Part shown: positions 9,721 through 18,265 of the stretch, one piece after another | Position numbering within the stretch: the stretch's first letter is position 1 | Layout of the letters: the number at the start of each line of letters is the position of its first letter | Origin: Rhodopirellula sp. | GTDB taxonomy: Bacteria; Planctomycetota; Planctomycetia; Pirellulales; Pirellulaceae | NCBI GenBank assembly: GCA_002690925.1 | Contig: NZGD01000271.1 | Coordinates: 1-40,604 of the forward strand | Reading direction: 5' to 3' | DNA length: 40,604 nucleotides | Translations under genes and position numbers: made by a program | Notes under the pieces: generated by a model | The model's database searches: none | Told to the model about the DNA's origin: nothing | Seen by the model: the letters and a program-made list of their open reading frames with translations, nothing else

Positions 9721-10548
9721 CTCTCCCTCTCCCGAAGCTCTCCGCCCTCCCCATCCATGGTTCGACACCAGCGGGCAATTTGAGCATTTCGGGAGAGGTG
9801 GCAACGAAGCATGTGTCGGAACACATCATTGCCCCGACCAGCCCACGGTGCACCCACTTTTGGTGAGCCACAAGGAAATAAACCAGATCAGTGGTGCTGT
9901 GAATACCGATCGATCACCGAGCAATCTGCTTGTCGCATCTACAGCTGTGGTTTCAGGTCTACCCCCAGCGGAGTTACGTGAAAACAACATCAAGGCTGAC
10001 ACCCTCTGAAACGCGATTCAAAATTCGATACCGAAAGCGAACTTATCACGCACGCAACCGGGCCTGATGCGTTGCCACCGGCCAAGAACCACGGAATTCA
10101 AATACCAGACTTACTAGGAAACCCGAGCATCGCTCAACTCTTTGTCATTGCCAACTTCACCAAGCTCATCATTTCCAGATTCAAAATACTCGTTGTATTT
10201 TCCGAAACACTCTCATTGATAATACCAAAACATTCCCATTTACTGCATCGATTACTTTCACCATCCCTGCGTAACACGTTTGCGAATCACTGAGGTCATC
10301 GGTAACAGAACATTTCATCCGCGCCCGTCGTCTGCCCTGATTGGCTGAAAGTTTATTTCTTCACGGAGGACAAGTATGTGTGGTGAAAAGCAGAGGTCTG
10401 AATGGGAAAAATAGTGATACCGATGTTCAGGATGGGCTTGAATCCCGCACTGTACCGCAGAGATCTTTGTGCGAATATTTTTTGTTCCGCCCCACATCTC
10501 ATTTTTCTGGGCCAACCTACCGACCCGTTACTGAAGCAGCCGCACTTT

Positions 10549-10617
10549 ACTTTTACAAAACGGCAAGCGTGACTTTTACAAAACGGCAAGCGTGACTTTT
10601 ACAAAACGGCAAGCGTG
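10549..10617. repeat. 23-bp tandem repeat, 3 identical copies
   Basis: Three identical 23-bp units, beginning ACTTTTACAAAACGG and ending CAAGCGTG, start at 10549, 10572 and 10595 with no spacers. They lie 150-215 bp upstream of the hydrolase start. Perfect identity implies a recent expansion. Confidence 0.97.
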
Positions 10618-10764
10618 AATAAAACAGCAGCTCATGAAGCAATGTCCCAAACATGTCTGCAATCAACTAAAATCATGCGTGCAGAATGCATATTTACCGG
10701 AATACCTCGTCAAGAGGCTGCCGTTCTTTTCGTACTTTACAAAGCAAGCAGGCGTAACACTTCG

Positions 10765-11634
10765 ATGAGCATTCAACATTCCGCGATGTGGTCCATCATT
10801 TCTGGTTTACTTTTGATTGCCGTCCCCCTGTCTGCTGCTGACAAGATAACGACCAAGTCCGACATCGCGTACAGCCAGAGTGATGAGACACTACGCATGG
10901 ACATCGCGCTTCCAGAGAAGACAAGCGGACCAGTACCCTGCATTGTGGTGATTCATGGTGGAGCATGGATGAAGGGAAATAAGTCTCTGCATACCGAGGA
11001 TATCAAACATTTTGCCAGGCAGGGCTATGTTTCAGCATCCATTGGATACCGCCTCGCTCCAAATCATCTATTTCCTGCTCAGGTCGAAGATGCAAAATGC
11101 GCAATTCGTTATCTTCGTGCGAACTCTAAAAAATTCAACATTGATCCCGACCACATCGGTGCGTTGGGTTATTCAGCAGGGGCCCACCTTTCGATGATGC
11201 TCGGAACCTTGGACAAAAAAGATGGCCTCGAAGGCGCAGGGGGCTGGCCCAATGAATCGAGCAAGGTTCAGGCAGTCGTCTCATACTTTGGTCCCACGCA
11301 ACTGGATGCAAAAGACATTCCGAATGAGAGTGTGCCGTTGGTTTCCATGTTCATTGGTGGTTCACAAGAAGAAAAACCAGCAGCTTACCGTCGGGCGTCA
11401 CCGTTGACTTACGTGAGTCCAGAAGACGCCCCCATGCTACTTTTCCAAGGCACAATGGACCCAATCGTACCCTTCAGCCAAGCCATCAAAATGGTCACAG
11501 CAATGACACGTTGCAAAATTCCTGGGCGTGTCGAAATGTTGATAAATGCCGACCATGGCGATAACTGGGGCATCGAGGAACGCGAACGAACGAAGAAAGC
11601 CACATCCGCTTTTTTCAAGAAGCATCTCAAATAA
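10765..11634 (+). CDS. Secreted alpha/beta-hydrolase (esterase/lipase-like)
   Basis: A 289-aa BD-FAE/esterase-lipase type hydrolase. After a signal peptide (AMWSIISGLLLIAVPLSAAD), residues 64-68 give HGGAW (oxyanion-hole motif of HSL-type esterases), GYSAG at 135-139 is the nucleophile elbow with Ser137, DP near Asp232 is the acid and NADHGDN supplies His264. The length fits the family. Such enzymes often deacetylate plant or algal polysaccharides in planctomycetes, but the substrate is not visible here. The ATG at 10765 (or 10786) begins the signal peptide; the frame stays open upstream to 10615 and runs into the 23-bp repeat, which I take as non-coding. It is monocistronic as far as I can see. 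Confidence 0.88.
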   Translation: MSIQHSAMWSIISGLLLIAVPLSAADKITTKSDIAYSQSDETLRMDIALPEKTSGPVPCIVVIHGGAWMKGNKSLHTEDIKHFARQGYVSASIGYRLAPNHLFPAQVEDAKCAIRYLRANSKKFNIDPDHIGALGYSAGAHLSMMLGTLDKKDGLEGAGGWPNESSKVQAVVSYFGPTQLDAKDIPNESVPLVSMFIGGSQEEKPAAYRRASPLTYVSPEDAPMLLFQGTMDPIVPFSQAIKMVTAMTRCKIPGRVEMLINADHGDNWGIEERERTKKATSAFFKKHLK

Positions 11635-11727
11635 TCGACTGCTGACCTCAAACTTCTTTTACATCTGTTATCAGAGGGCATTCGTTTGCCCTCATCCCAC
11701 TACAATACGTTTACCTGATTTTGCCAG

Positions 11728-13599
11728 ATGGAATTCCTGCTCTACCTTGCAATGATTCCTGCACTCGGACTCACTGCCCAATGGATCGCGTGGCGAACAC
11801 GCCTGCCCGGTATTCTGCTGCTTCTTGTATTTGGCATGGCGCTTGGCCACTTCATTCAGCCAGATGACTTTTTGCAGCATCTGACTGCCGGAAACGAACA
11901 GTCAGGCCCACGCCTGCTGTTTCCACTGGTCTCACTTTCGGTTGCAGTCATCATGCTGGAGGGTGGCCTGTCACTCAATCTCAAGGAATTGCGTGAAGCT
12001 GGGCATGCCGCCTTTCGCCTATGCACCATTGGTGCGGGAATTTCCTGCGTGGGAGCCACCCTCGGCGCCCACTACATCCTCAACTTTGGCTGGCGTTTGA
12101 GCTTTTTGCTTGGTGCCATTCTTGTCGTGACAGGTCCAACGGTCATCGGACCGCTACTGCGACAGGTACGGCCTAGTAAACGCGTGAGCACAACGTTGAA
12201 ATGGGAAGGTATTGTGATTGATCCCATTGGTGCAGTGCTGGCTGTACTCGTGTTTGACCAATTGATGATGCACATGGACCAACTGAGCCTCGGTTCGGCA
12301 GTGTTCATGCTTGTGGAAACAGCATTAGTGGGTACCGGTCTTGGCATTGCAGGCGGTCTGATACTTGCATCCGCATTTCGTCATTACCTGATTCCAGATC
12401 ATCTTCAAGGTGTTGCCACCTTGGCCATCGGTTTGCTGTCGTTTGCCATCAGCGATCAGATAGCGAGTGAATCCGGCCTTATCTCGGTCACGGTACTTGG
12501 TCTATGGCTTTCCAATAGCAATAGCTTGAATGTTGAATCCATCATTGAGTTCAAGGAAAATTTACGGACCCTTTTGATTGGCTGTCTGTTTGTCGTGCTT
12601 GGATCGAGAGTCAACATCGATGAAGTCCTTGCCATAGGACTGCCAGGGCTCGCATTTCTAGCTGTTTTAATTTTTCTGGTTCGCCCCGTCTCCGTCTACC
12701 TGTCGCTGATCGGAACTTCTCTGAACCTTCGAGAGAAGGCTTTCATTGCAGGCATGGCCCCGCGAGGAATCGTAGCAGCAGCTGTGAGCAGCGTATTTGC
12801 ACTTGAGATGGAGTCATTGCCTGCAAGTCGTGCGATCGAAAATGCACATCATTTGGACACAGTAACGTTCCTGGTAATTTTCGGAACCGTAGCCACCTAT
12901 GGTCTCGCCGCTTCTCCCTTGGCAAAAATTCTTGGTCTTTCGCAAGACAGGAATGACGGAGTTTTGATTGCAGGTGCAGATGCTTGGACGCGGGATTTCG
13001 CCGAGGAGCTTAAAAAGCTTGGTTTGCCCGTGCTGCTTGTGGACACCAACTACAACAAGGTAGCGAAAGCAAAAATCGCCGGATTGGACGCGGTCTGCGC
13101 AAACATCCTCAATGAACATGTCAGAGAAGATCTTGTATTGAACGGGATTGGAAAGCTGATGGCTCTCACGCAAAACGATGAAGTCAACTCGCTTGCCGTA
13201 CGAGAATGCCAGACACTTTTCGGCAGTGCCAATCTATACCAGTTAGCGTTCCGCAAGCAAAATCAACACAGCCGGCGTGGACTGACACGAAATCTTATGG
13301 GGCGTGAGCTGTTTGACCCTGAACTTACTTACTCAAAAATGGAAGACTTTCACGCGGTCGGGGCAACCTTCAAAACCACCACGCTCTCCGAAAATTACAC
13401 TTATCGTGATTTCACTGAGCATTATCAAAATGGTGCAAAACTACTGTGTGTGATCGATGAGTTAAAAAATCTTTCCGTCAATACTGTGGAACACCAACTG
13501 CAACCTATTGAAGGACAAACCATCATTGCGCTTGTCTCATCAACGGTGATTCCTGACAGTCATGAGGCAAAAAAACCGGACTCGGCAACACTCTCGTAA
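11728..13599 (+). CDS. Na+/H+ (CPA-type) antiporter with C-terminal TrkA_N domain
   Basis: A 623-aa inner-membrane cation:proton antiporter. Residues 1 to about 400 hold roughly twelve hydrophobic segments, with typical motifs such as PGILLLLVFGMALG, GPTVIGPLLRQ and the acidic DPIGAVLAVLVFD segment in the ion pathway, and a late MAPRGIVAAAVSS segment. Residues about 410-540 form a Rossmann-like TrkA_N/RCK-type domain (GVLIAGADAWTRDFAEEL, then VLLVDTN), which binds nucleotides and gates transport in relatives. The arrangement matches bacterial antiporters of the KefB/NhaP-like group. No Shine-Dalgarno is evident before the ATG at 11728, but it begins directly at the first membrane helix. The DUF2585 gene follows 38 bp later, possibly co-transcribed. 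Confidence 0.92.
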   Translation: MEFLLYLAMIPALGLTAQWIAWRTRLPGILLLLVFGMALGHFIQPDDFLQHLTAGNEQSGPRLLFPLVSLSVAVIMLEGGLSLNLKELREAGHAAFRLCTIGAGISCVGATLGAHYILNFGWRLSFLLGAILVVTGPTVIGPLLRQVRPSKRVSTTLKWEGIVIDPIGAVLAVLVFDQLMMHMDQLSLGSAVFMLVETALVGTGLGIAGGLILASAFRHYLIPDHLQGVATLAIGLLSFAISDQIASESGLISVTVLGLWLSNSNSLNVESIIEFKENLRTLLIGCLFVVLGSRVNIDEVLAIGLPGLAFLAVLIFLVRPVSVYLSLIGTSLNLREKAFIAGMAPRGIVAAAVSSVFALEMESLPASRAIENAHHLDTVTFLVIFGTVATYGLAASPLAKILGLSQDRNDGVLIAGADAWTRDFAEELKKLGLPVLLVDTNYNKVAKAKIAGLDAVCANILNEHVREDLVLNGIGKLMALTQNDEVNSLAVRECQTLFGSANLYQLAFRKQNQHSRRGLTRNLMGRELFDPELTYSKMEDFHAVGATFKTTTLSENYTYRDFTEHYQNGAKLLCVIDELKNLSVNTVEHQLQPIEGQTIIALVSSTVIPDSHEAKKPDSATLS

Positions 13600-13636
13600 A
13601 CACGAGGATCAAGAGAGTCTGCTAGATTGAGGGGCG

Positions 13637-14206
13637 ATGCAAAAAACATTAACTGACCGAAACGTAGCTTACGCGCTGATAGCGATCGCCATTACCACAT
13701 GCATGACCTTGGTTCTGATGGGTCGTGTTTGGTGGTGCGAAGTAGGTGATTACGCGCCATGGTCGTGGGACATCTGGAGTTCGCATAATTCACAACACCT
13801 GCTTGACCCCTATTCGCTGTCACATTTCCAACATGGCATTGGCTTATTGCTGATCCTGCAAGTCTGCTGGGGTCGTTGGCTTTCTGTTCAAAGTTGCACC
13901 ATACTCGTAGCTCTGATCGAAGCGGCGTGGGAAATCCTGGAAAATACCTCCTTCATGATCAATCGATACCGGGAGGCTACCATTTCGCTTGATTATTTTG
14001 GTGACAGTATCATGAACTCCATGAGCGACTATGGTGTCTGCCTACTTGGTGTGCTGCTGGTCAGAAAGACGAATTGGAAGGTGGGCGTGGCAGTGTTCAT
14101 CGCGTGTGAGATTGGAAGCGTGCTATGGATTCGCGACAGCCTGATGCTCAATATCCTGATGCTGACCTATCCTGTAGAAGCAGTAAAACAATGGCAGGCA
14201 CCGTAG
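13637..14206 (+). CDS. DUF2585 (UPF0314) family membrane protein
   Basis: A 189-aa membrane protein with four or five hydrophobic segments. Family signatures are clear: NSQHLLDPYSLSHFQHGI near residues 50-70, EAAWEILENTSFMINRYR, then TISLDYFGDSIMNS and the C-terminal WIRDSLMLNILMLTYPVEA. DUF2585 proteins are known mainly from Proteobacteria and have no assigned function; the conserved Glu/Asp/Asn residues inside or next to helices suggest a transport or enzyme role, which is only a guess. Its start lies 38 bp after the antiporter stop, so the two may share a transcript. Confidence 0.9.
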   Translation: MQKTLTDRNVAYALIAIAITTCMTLVLMGRVWWCEVGDYAPWSWDIWSSHNSQHLLDPYSLSHFQHGIGLLLILQVCWGRWLSVQSCTILVALIEAAWEILENTSFMINRYREATISLDYFGDSIMNSMSDYGVCLLGVLLVRKTNWKVGVAVFIACEIGSVLWIRDSLMLNILMLTYPVEAVKQWQAP

Positions 14207-14572
14207 CGAATCAGGCTCAATGACTGATTCACTGCCAGCAGCACGGAACGCTTACCTTGAACACGGAACGCTTGCTTTGAACTTTGAACCTTGCTTTGAA
14301 CTTTGAACACAGAGCAGTTTGTTCAACTTGGGCACCAAATACCTCCTTATACCCCGGACATTGGAAGCAGTGTGACACGACATGCCGCAAGGGGTTGGGG
14401 CACTCGTTGTTGGCACTGGGTTACGGGATCCCCAACCCGGCAGTCCCATCATCCTGAATGCTACGACATCCATCCCGATGAACGAAGTTCTCGGCAATAC
14501 GCCGCATTATCGAATGCCAAGACTTCTTAGAAACCAACATTTGATCATAGAAACCTGAGCCTGCCGGCATCA
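14207..14572. other. Gap with repeats and inverted repeat
   Basis: There are 366 bp without a supported gene. They hold a nested tandem repeat at 14241-14308 and an inverted repeat GGGTTGGGG (14392-14400) / CCCCAACCC (14430-14438) with a 29-base loop, which could end the antiporter/DUF2585 transcript but lacks a T run. Confidence 0.45.
14241..14308. repeat. Nested tandem repeats of 20 bp and 19 bp
   Basis: A 20-bp unit containing CACGGAACGCTT occurs at 14241 and 14261. The overlapping unit TTGCTTTGAACTTTGAAC then occurs at 14272 and 14291 (period 19). Confidence 0.93.
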
Positions 14573-14788
14573 CTAAGCGGTGCGGCGAACCGCCTTAAGA
14601 ATGCTCTGTAGCAGCATTCCGCGTCGTCGCCCAGAGACTCGCGGCCGCATCACGTTTTCACGCTGATCAAGCCAGATTTCGACCTCTTGGTACGAGCCAG
14701 CATACAGGCGTTGCCCCTCTTGGCCCTGCACTACGAATTGATCACCTTCGATATTAATTTTGTGCACCTCATGGGATGGCTTATTCAT
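14573..14788 (-). CDS. Small conserved-looking protein, function unknown
   Basis: A 71-aa protein starting MNKPSHEVHKINIEGDQF. It has a short beta-rich start (INIEGDQFVVQGQEGQRLY), an acidic segment (GSYQEVEIWLDQRENV) and a strongly basic tail (RPRVSGRRRGML, then KAVRRTA). I do not recognise a family; the layout of a small beta unit plus a basic tail could suit nucleic-acid or membrane-surface binding, but that is conjecture. The start at 14788 is supported by GGAG eleven bases upstream; an in-frame ATG at 14812 is an alternative. An inverted repeat lies just upstream. Confidence 0.55.
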   Translation of the reverse strand: MNKPSHEVHKINIEGDQFVVQGQEGQRLYAGSYQEVEIWLDQRENVMRPRVSGRRRGMLLQSILKAVRRTA

Positions 14789-14807
14789 TCCCTCGTCTCC
14801 ACTGTTC

Positions 14808-14828
14808 CACAACGTTTCATACGTTGTG
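14808..14828 (-). promoter_or_regulatory. 21-bp inverted repeat upstream of small gene
   Basis: CACAACGT, five bases, ACGTTGTG: a perfect 8-bp inverted repeat 20 bp upstream of the ATG at 14788. It could be an operator or an mRNA hairpin in the leader. Confidence 0.4.
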
Positions 14829-15340
14829 TATCAAAAAGTGTGCGCAGAAAACAGAAAAGATTCTCAATCTATCCGTCTCTCCTAACTGCGGTTTCAGGCA
14901 TCCTCTGCCCTGTTTATCAGCAAGCCTTGTTGTGCAACTTGAAGCAATGATACATCGCTGCTAAGAAACACGACCCATGATCAGTCGTTCGAAGCAGTCG
15001 ACAAGACTTTCACCCTATCAGTTTCCACAGTCTGACGTGATGGCATTCCTGTAAATCAAGCCCGTCTTTTCTCTGCAATTTTCAACTTATTTCAAACCCT
15101 GACACGACGAAGCCCCAAAACACAACCAAATTGGCAACAAGGGAAAGATAGGCAAAACGAAGAAAAGTCTGCTTTTCACCCTTATGTTTCAAACCCTGCC
15201 TGCGTGCATGATTTCCTCCGCAAATCAATGCAGTCCGTGAACAAGTCAGTGAGCAAACAGGAAGACTGCTGGCAGCTAAGAAGGTGCTTGCCTCTCTGTA
15301 ACAATGCACAGCAGAAGAGAAACACATGCGTGGGGAAAAA
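14829..15340. other. Gap without supported gene
   Basis: About 510 bp between divergent small genes. The 12-mer TTTCAAACCCTG occurs twice (near 15089 and 15187). A long minus-strand open frame over 15082-15555 opposes the plus-strand small gene and has no protein-like character that I trust. Confidence 0.4.
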
Positions 15341-15538
15341 ATGAGTAACGAGCAAGACTTCAACGAACTGACTCTGGAACGAACTTCAATCCAAGCGAGC
15401 TGGAGTCCGGCGGAGAAAGAAGTAAGACGGCGACTGGCTGGGAACAAACAATTGCAACTAAAGCAACTCATGTTTTTGACCGCGATTGCATCCCAGAAAA
15501 TCACTCGGCCGGCGGAGCAGACAATGATGTTGGCATAG
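15341..15538 (+). CDS. Small soluble protein, function unknown
   Basis: A 65-aa, mostly helical, charged protein (MSNEQDFNELTLERTSIQ, then WSPAEKEVRRRLAGNKQLQLKQLMFL). A GGGGA ribosome-binding sequence sits about six bases before the ATG at 15341, which favours this over the ATG at 15326. The SWSPAEKEVRRRLA segment looks like a helix following a Trp-Ser-Pro cap. No family was recognised. It could be a planctomycete-specific regulator or simply a chance frame, but the start signal and composition argue for a real gene. Confidence 0.5.
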   Translation: MSNEQDFNELTLERTSIQASWSPAEKEVRRRLAGNKQLQLKQLMFLTAIASQKITRPAEQTMMLA

Positions 15539-15793
15539 GAAGGCCGCCCGATCAAAGTCGGGCAAACCGTTCGATCAAGATCAATCCAAACAAATTCGCT
15601 GACACTGTGGCACCAGCTTATTGTGCGTGGATTGCCAAAGGTACGGTTCGCGACATCTCTGCGCCCTAGGTCTCTCGGTAACTTCTGCCGAATTTTTTTG
15701 CGTTGATGGCTGCCGCGAGTTCCCGACGGGTGTTCGTATCACTCCAACGGGGCTGTTGGATTCAAAGCGGAAGCAGTCGAAACTTTTTGGTCG

Positions 15794-15955
15794 TCACGAG
15801 TCCGCTTTTGAAGCACTTTTTCCCTGACGCCGGCAGCGTTCGGAGCAGTACTTCACTTCATCCCAGCACCGCTGCCACTTGCGTCTCCAAGTGAAAGCCC
15901 GACCACACATTTTGCACGGCTTTGTGGGTAAGGCGGTTCGTCTATTCTTAGCCAA
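15794..15955 (-). CDS. DUF2256 small zinc-finger-like protein (TTG start)
   Basis: A 53-aa protein that reads cleanly as DUF2256: two Cys pairs, CKMC (residues 14-17) and CSERC (37-41), flank the signature GRAFTWRRKW and CWDEVKYCSE. The Cys arrangement suggests one zinc site. The first codon must be TTG at 15955 (giving MAKNRRTALPTKPCK), because an in-frame TGA lies a few codons upstream and the only ATG is inside the first Cys pair. Family members usually start MAKK or similar, supporting TTG. The function is unknown; in other bacteria these genes often neighbour cryptochrome/photolyase-related genes, but none is visible here. It is short enough to be missed by a standard length cut-off. Confidence 0.85.
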   Translation of the reverse strand: MAKNRRTALPTKPCKMCGRAFTWRRKWQRCWDEVKYCSERCRRQGKSASKADS

Positions 15956-16269
15956 CGGCTTTCGCTCTCGTCACAATAAAGGATGGGGGGCAGATTCGAT
16001 GCACGCAACAAATTCGTACGCCACCCGCGAGAATGATTGGCGCCCGCCAAGTGCTAGGTAGTCTTCTTGGCTGGACTACTTGCTGCCAGATCTTAAAACT
16101 CAGGCAAAATCTCGCGAAAAATGTTTAGTCCAGACCGTTTCTTACGATTTTACTGCCCCAAATCGATGCAGACTCAAATTGCAGCAACCCTGACGGTTGC
16201 ACATTTTGAAACGACTAGCAAAGATAGGAGAAATTGACGGTTTTCCACCTTACAACACGAGAGAGACAG

Positions 16270-16644
16270 ATGAACACTTTGCGTGGATTGATCACAGGAT
16301 GCATGGCTGTGGCCTTGCTGTCGTTCGCTGCCCCAATAGAGGCAGAGGCGGGTTGCTTTGGCTTCATGAGTCGGTGCTGTGCACCCGTGGATTGCTGCGA
16401 ACCAGTTTGCTGCGAACCTCCCCCACCCGTTGCAGTCACTTGGTGCATTGAAGATCCTTGCACCGGCTGCAGCTATGAAGTCACTGCGTGTGTCCCAGCT
16501 TGCTGTGCCGAGGCAGGCCCTGCACTGGTTTGCTGCCGCCCTAGTATTTTTGGCAGAAAGATCATGACATTCAGTTTCGGTGATTGTGGCCACATGGTAG
16601 ACGTGGTGATCACCCCTCATGGTCGCACGATCGTCCGCGACTGA
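16270..16644 (+). CDS. Cysteine-rich secreted protein, function unknown
   Basis: A 124-aa protein with a signal peptide (MNTLRGLITGCMAVALLSFAAP, likely cut after AEA). The mature part has about seventeen cysteines, many as CC pairs in repeated contexts (SRCCAPVDCCEPVCCEPPPP, then ACVPACCAE and LVCCRPS). It ends in a Cys-poor tail with GHMVDVVITPHGRTIVRD. Such spacing suggests disulfide cross-linking or metal binding at the cell surface; Cys-rich exported proteins are known in planctomycetes, whose proteinaceous cell walls are disulfide-rich. That link is inference. The ATG at 16270 follows a purine-rich GAGAGA stretch. Two hairpins follow the stop. Confidence 0.75.
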   Translation: MNTLRGLITGCMAVALLSFAAPIEAEAGCFGFMSRCCAPVDCCEPVCCEPPPPVAVTWCIEDPCTGCSYEVTACVPACCAEAGPALVCCRPSIFGRKIMTFSFGDCGHMVDVVITPHGRTIVRD

Positions 16645-16662
16645 TTGCGTGCGTCGTCTTAA

Positions 16663-16676
16663 GGTTCGAACGAACC
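16663..16676 (+). other. Short hairpin after the Cys-rich gene
   Basis: GGTTCG-AA-CGAACC is a perfect 6-bp inverted repeat 19 bp after the stop codon, upstream of the stronger terminator. Confidence 0.35.
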
Positions 16677-16701
16677 CGACGCCCCACTCGCGCACCGAAC
16701 G

Positions 16702-16740
16702 AAAGCCTGTTCCCCATTCATGGGAGAACAGGCTTTTTTT
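16702..16740 (+). terminator. Rho-independent terminator
   Basis: An AAGCCTGTTC/GAACAGGCTT stem with a short loop is followed directly by a run of seven or more T. It ends the transcript of the cysteine-rich secreted protein. Confidence 0.9.
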
Positions 16741-16800
16741 GGTTGCAAGCTTTTCTCCCGACTGCCCCATGCCCCAAGCTCGCAACCTTCAAAAATCGTT

Positions 16801-16840
16801 TTGCACACCGGCATTTTCATTTGCACACCGGCATTTTCAA
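16801..16840. repeat. 20-bp tandem repeat, 2 copies
   Basis: TTGCACACCGGCATTTTCA plus one base occurs at 16801 and 16821, differing only in the last base. It lies in the gap before the 348-aa secreted protein gene. Confidence 0.95.
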
Positions 16841-17049
16841 CTGACAAATCACGTGAGACGCGAGTTACGAAGCTGAGCACGGAGACCAATGCCCGCAAAT
16901 CACGGGGAAATGGTACTCCATAACGCTGGCAGGCGGTTTCCGTTGACCGACCTTCGCGAAAACCGATAGGATCTAGAAATCGCGATTCCTGCTTTTCTGT
17001 CAGGATTCGTCTGCAACAACACCTGACTGGGCATTCAAGGAAGAACCAG

Positions 17050-18096
17050 ATGTCAGTGATTGATTCTCCATTAATGGATCAAAACAGACTTGCGCAACAC
17101 GGATCAAAACATCGACCGCGTGTTCCATGGCCACTTCAAAGCACCTGTTGGCTCTGCACGAGCTTGTATTTCGTCGTCTGTATCCTCGTACTGATCTACC
17201 CACACGGGCCAAGTGTGCAAGCCGGACCACCCGGCACCTTTAACGCCCCATCAGTTCCTAGTGTCGACATGCTACGAAAACCGGTATCTCGTTTATTGCC
17301 GGGCACTTTGGTAGCCAACCCACAACAATCTGGATTCTCACATGTCGTGACAATCGCCATGCCCCGATTAGCAGCGGGAGAGATCAACAGCCTGCCCGAA
17401 TATGCGAAACAGTATGCAGGGATGTTTCATTTCACGGCACTTGCCAATGTCCGAACGGTAACCACCCACGATCGTACCGACTACCTGCTAGACCATTTTG
17501 GTGTTGGCATCTCAATGAATATCAATGGTCAGCTGGTCGTGGTAACCCCTCGCTCTGCTAACGAACTGGGACTCAAACTGGGAATGATCGAACGCGGAAT
17601 CCTCAAGGGTAACGAGAAGGACCTGAATGGAATCACTCAGGTCGCACGCACAAGCCGCATGATCATTTTCGATGTACCTACCAACATGCTTGTTGATGAT
17701 AAACATAAGAAACAAATTCTGCGTTACTTTGTCTGGGCATCACCCGCATCAGGAAAGCTAGGTGTTCTCGTTTGGTCATTGAATGATACAAAGAGCGGCC
17801 GATACACGGTTGCATGCAACAATATGCAGCTACTGCCACCCAACTACACAGAAGATCGCGCCATCCATGTATCCAAGGGGCCCCTGTTGTCCAACATTCC
17901 CACAGCCAACCGATTTGCCTTGGTTACAATCCCACAAGGAACCTCAGTTCCCTTCTCTCCGAAAATGCGAACGGTAGCGACACTGAAAACTATCAACGTG
18001 CAGAACCTGCATACAATGATGGCAGGTGTCAGTGAGTCTCTGGCGATCGTGCCTGCCATTCAACAGGCCAACAACCAGCCAACAACGCGCAAATAG
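17050..18096 (+). CDS. Secreted or membrane-anchored protein, function unknown
   Basis: A 348-aa protein. Residues 1-30 are polar and basic, 32-50 hydrophobic (STCWLCTSLYFVVCILVLIY), and the segment ends at GPSVQA, so it is either a long signal peptide or an N-terminal anchor. The rest looks globular: alternating beta/alpha character, FGVGISMNINGQLVVVTP in the middle, KLGVLVWSLNDTKSGRY and a C-terminal RFALVTIPQGTSVPF. I do not recognise a family. GGAAG precedes the ATG by about six bases, so the start is good despite the long N-region. It has no close neighbours. Confidence 0.8.
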   Translation: MSVIDSPLMDQNRLAQHGSKHRPRVPWPLQSTCWLCTSLYFVVCILVLIYPHGPSVQAGPPGTFNAPSVPSVDMLRKPVSRLLPGTLVANPQQSGFSHVVTIAMPRLAAGEINSLPEYAKQYAGMFHFTALANVRTVTTHDRTDYLLDHFGVGISMNINGQLVVVTPRSANELGLKLGMIERGILKGNEKDLNGITQVARTSRMIIFDVPTNMLVDDKHKKQILRYFVWASPASGKLGVLVWSLNDTKSGRYTVACNNMQLLPPNYTEDRAIHVSKGPLLSNIPTANRFALVTIPQGTSVPFSPKMRTVATLKTINVQNLHTMMAGVSESLAIVPAIQQANNQPTTRK

Positions 18097-18265
18097 ACAT
18101 CCGTCGTTCGATTGTCAGTGGCACACCCCACGTCAGGAAAACGTTAGAATATCCCCGCAAGCTCGAAACAGGCTCAGTCCCGTAAACCACTCATGACTGC
18201 CTGCTGAAAGAACGGAAGCTTCGATCGTACAATGTCACCAGGTACATGGAGAGCAGGGGTCAACG

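Larger units (their letters stand above)
9610..10764. other. Long repeat-bearing gap
   Basis: More than 1.1 kb without a convincing gene. It contains a pyrimidine-rich 14-bp tandem repeat near 9652 and a 23-bp triple repeat at 10549-10617. The small open frames here look random (Ser/Pro/Leu-rich readings of the repeat or mixed composition) and none carries a credible ribosome-binding site. Confidence 0.55.

Noticed and set aside
10549..10617. Possible CRISPR-like array
   Set aside because: The three units are directly adjacent with no spacers and there are no cas genes; it is a plain tandem repeat.
14303..14530. 75-codon plus-strand frame
   Set aside because: It runs through a repeat and a hairpin, lacks a start signal and has mixed composition typical of chance frames in these gaps.
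15082..15555. 157-codon minus-strand open frame
   Set aside because: It opposes the better supported plus-strand 65-aa gene and begins inside it; the sequence has no protein-family features.
16655..16680. GGTTCGAA segment resembling a tRNA T-arm
   Set aside because: No matching acceptor, D or anticodon stems are nearby; it is a simple palindrome after the Cys-rich gene.
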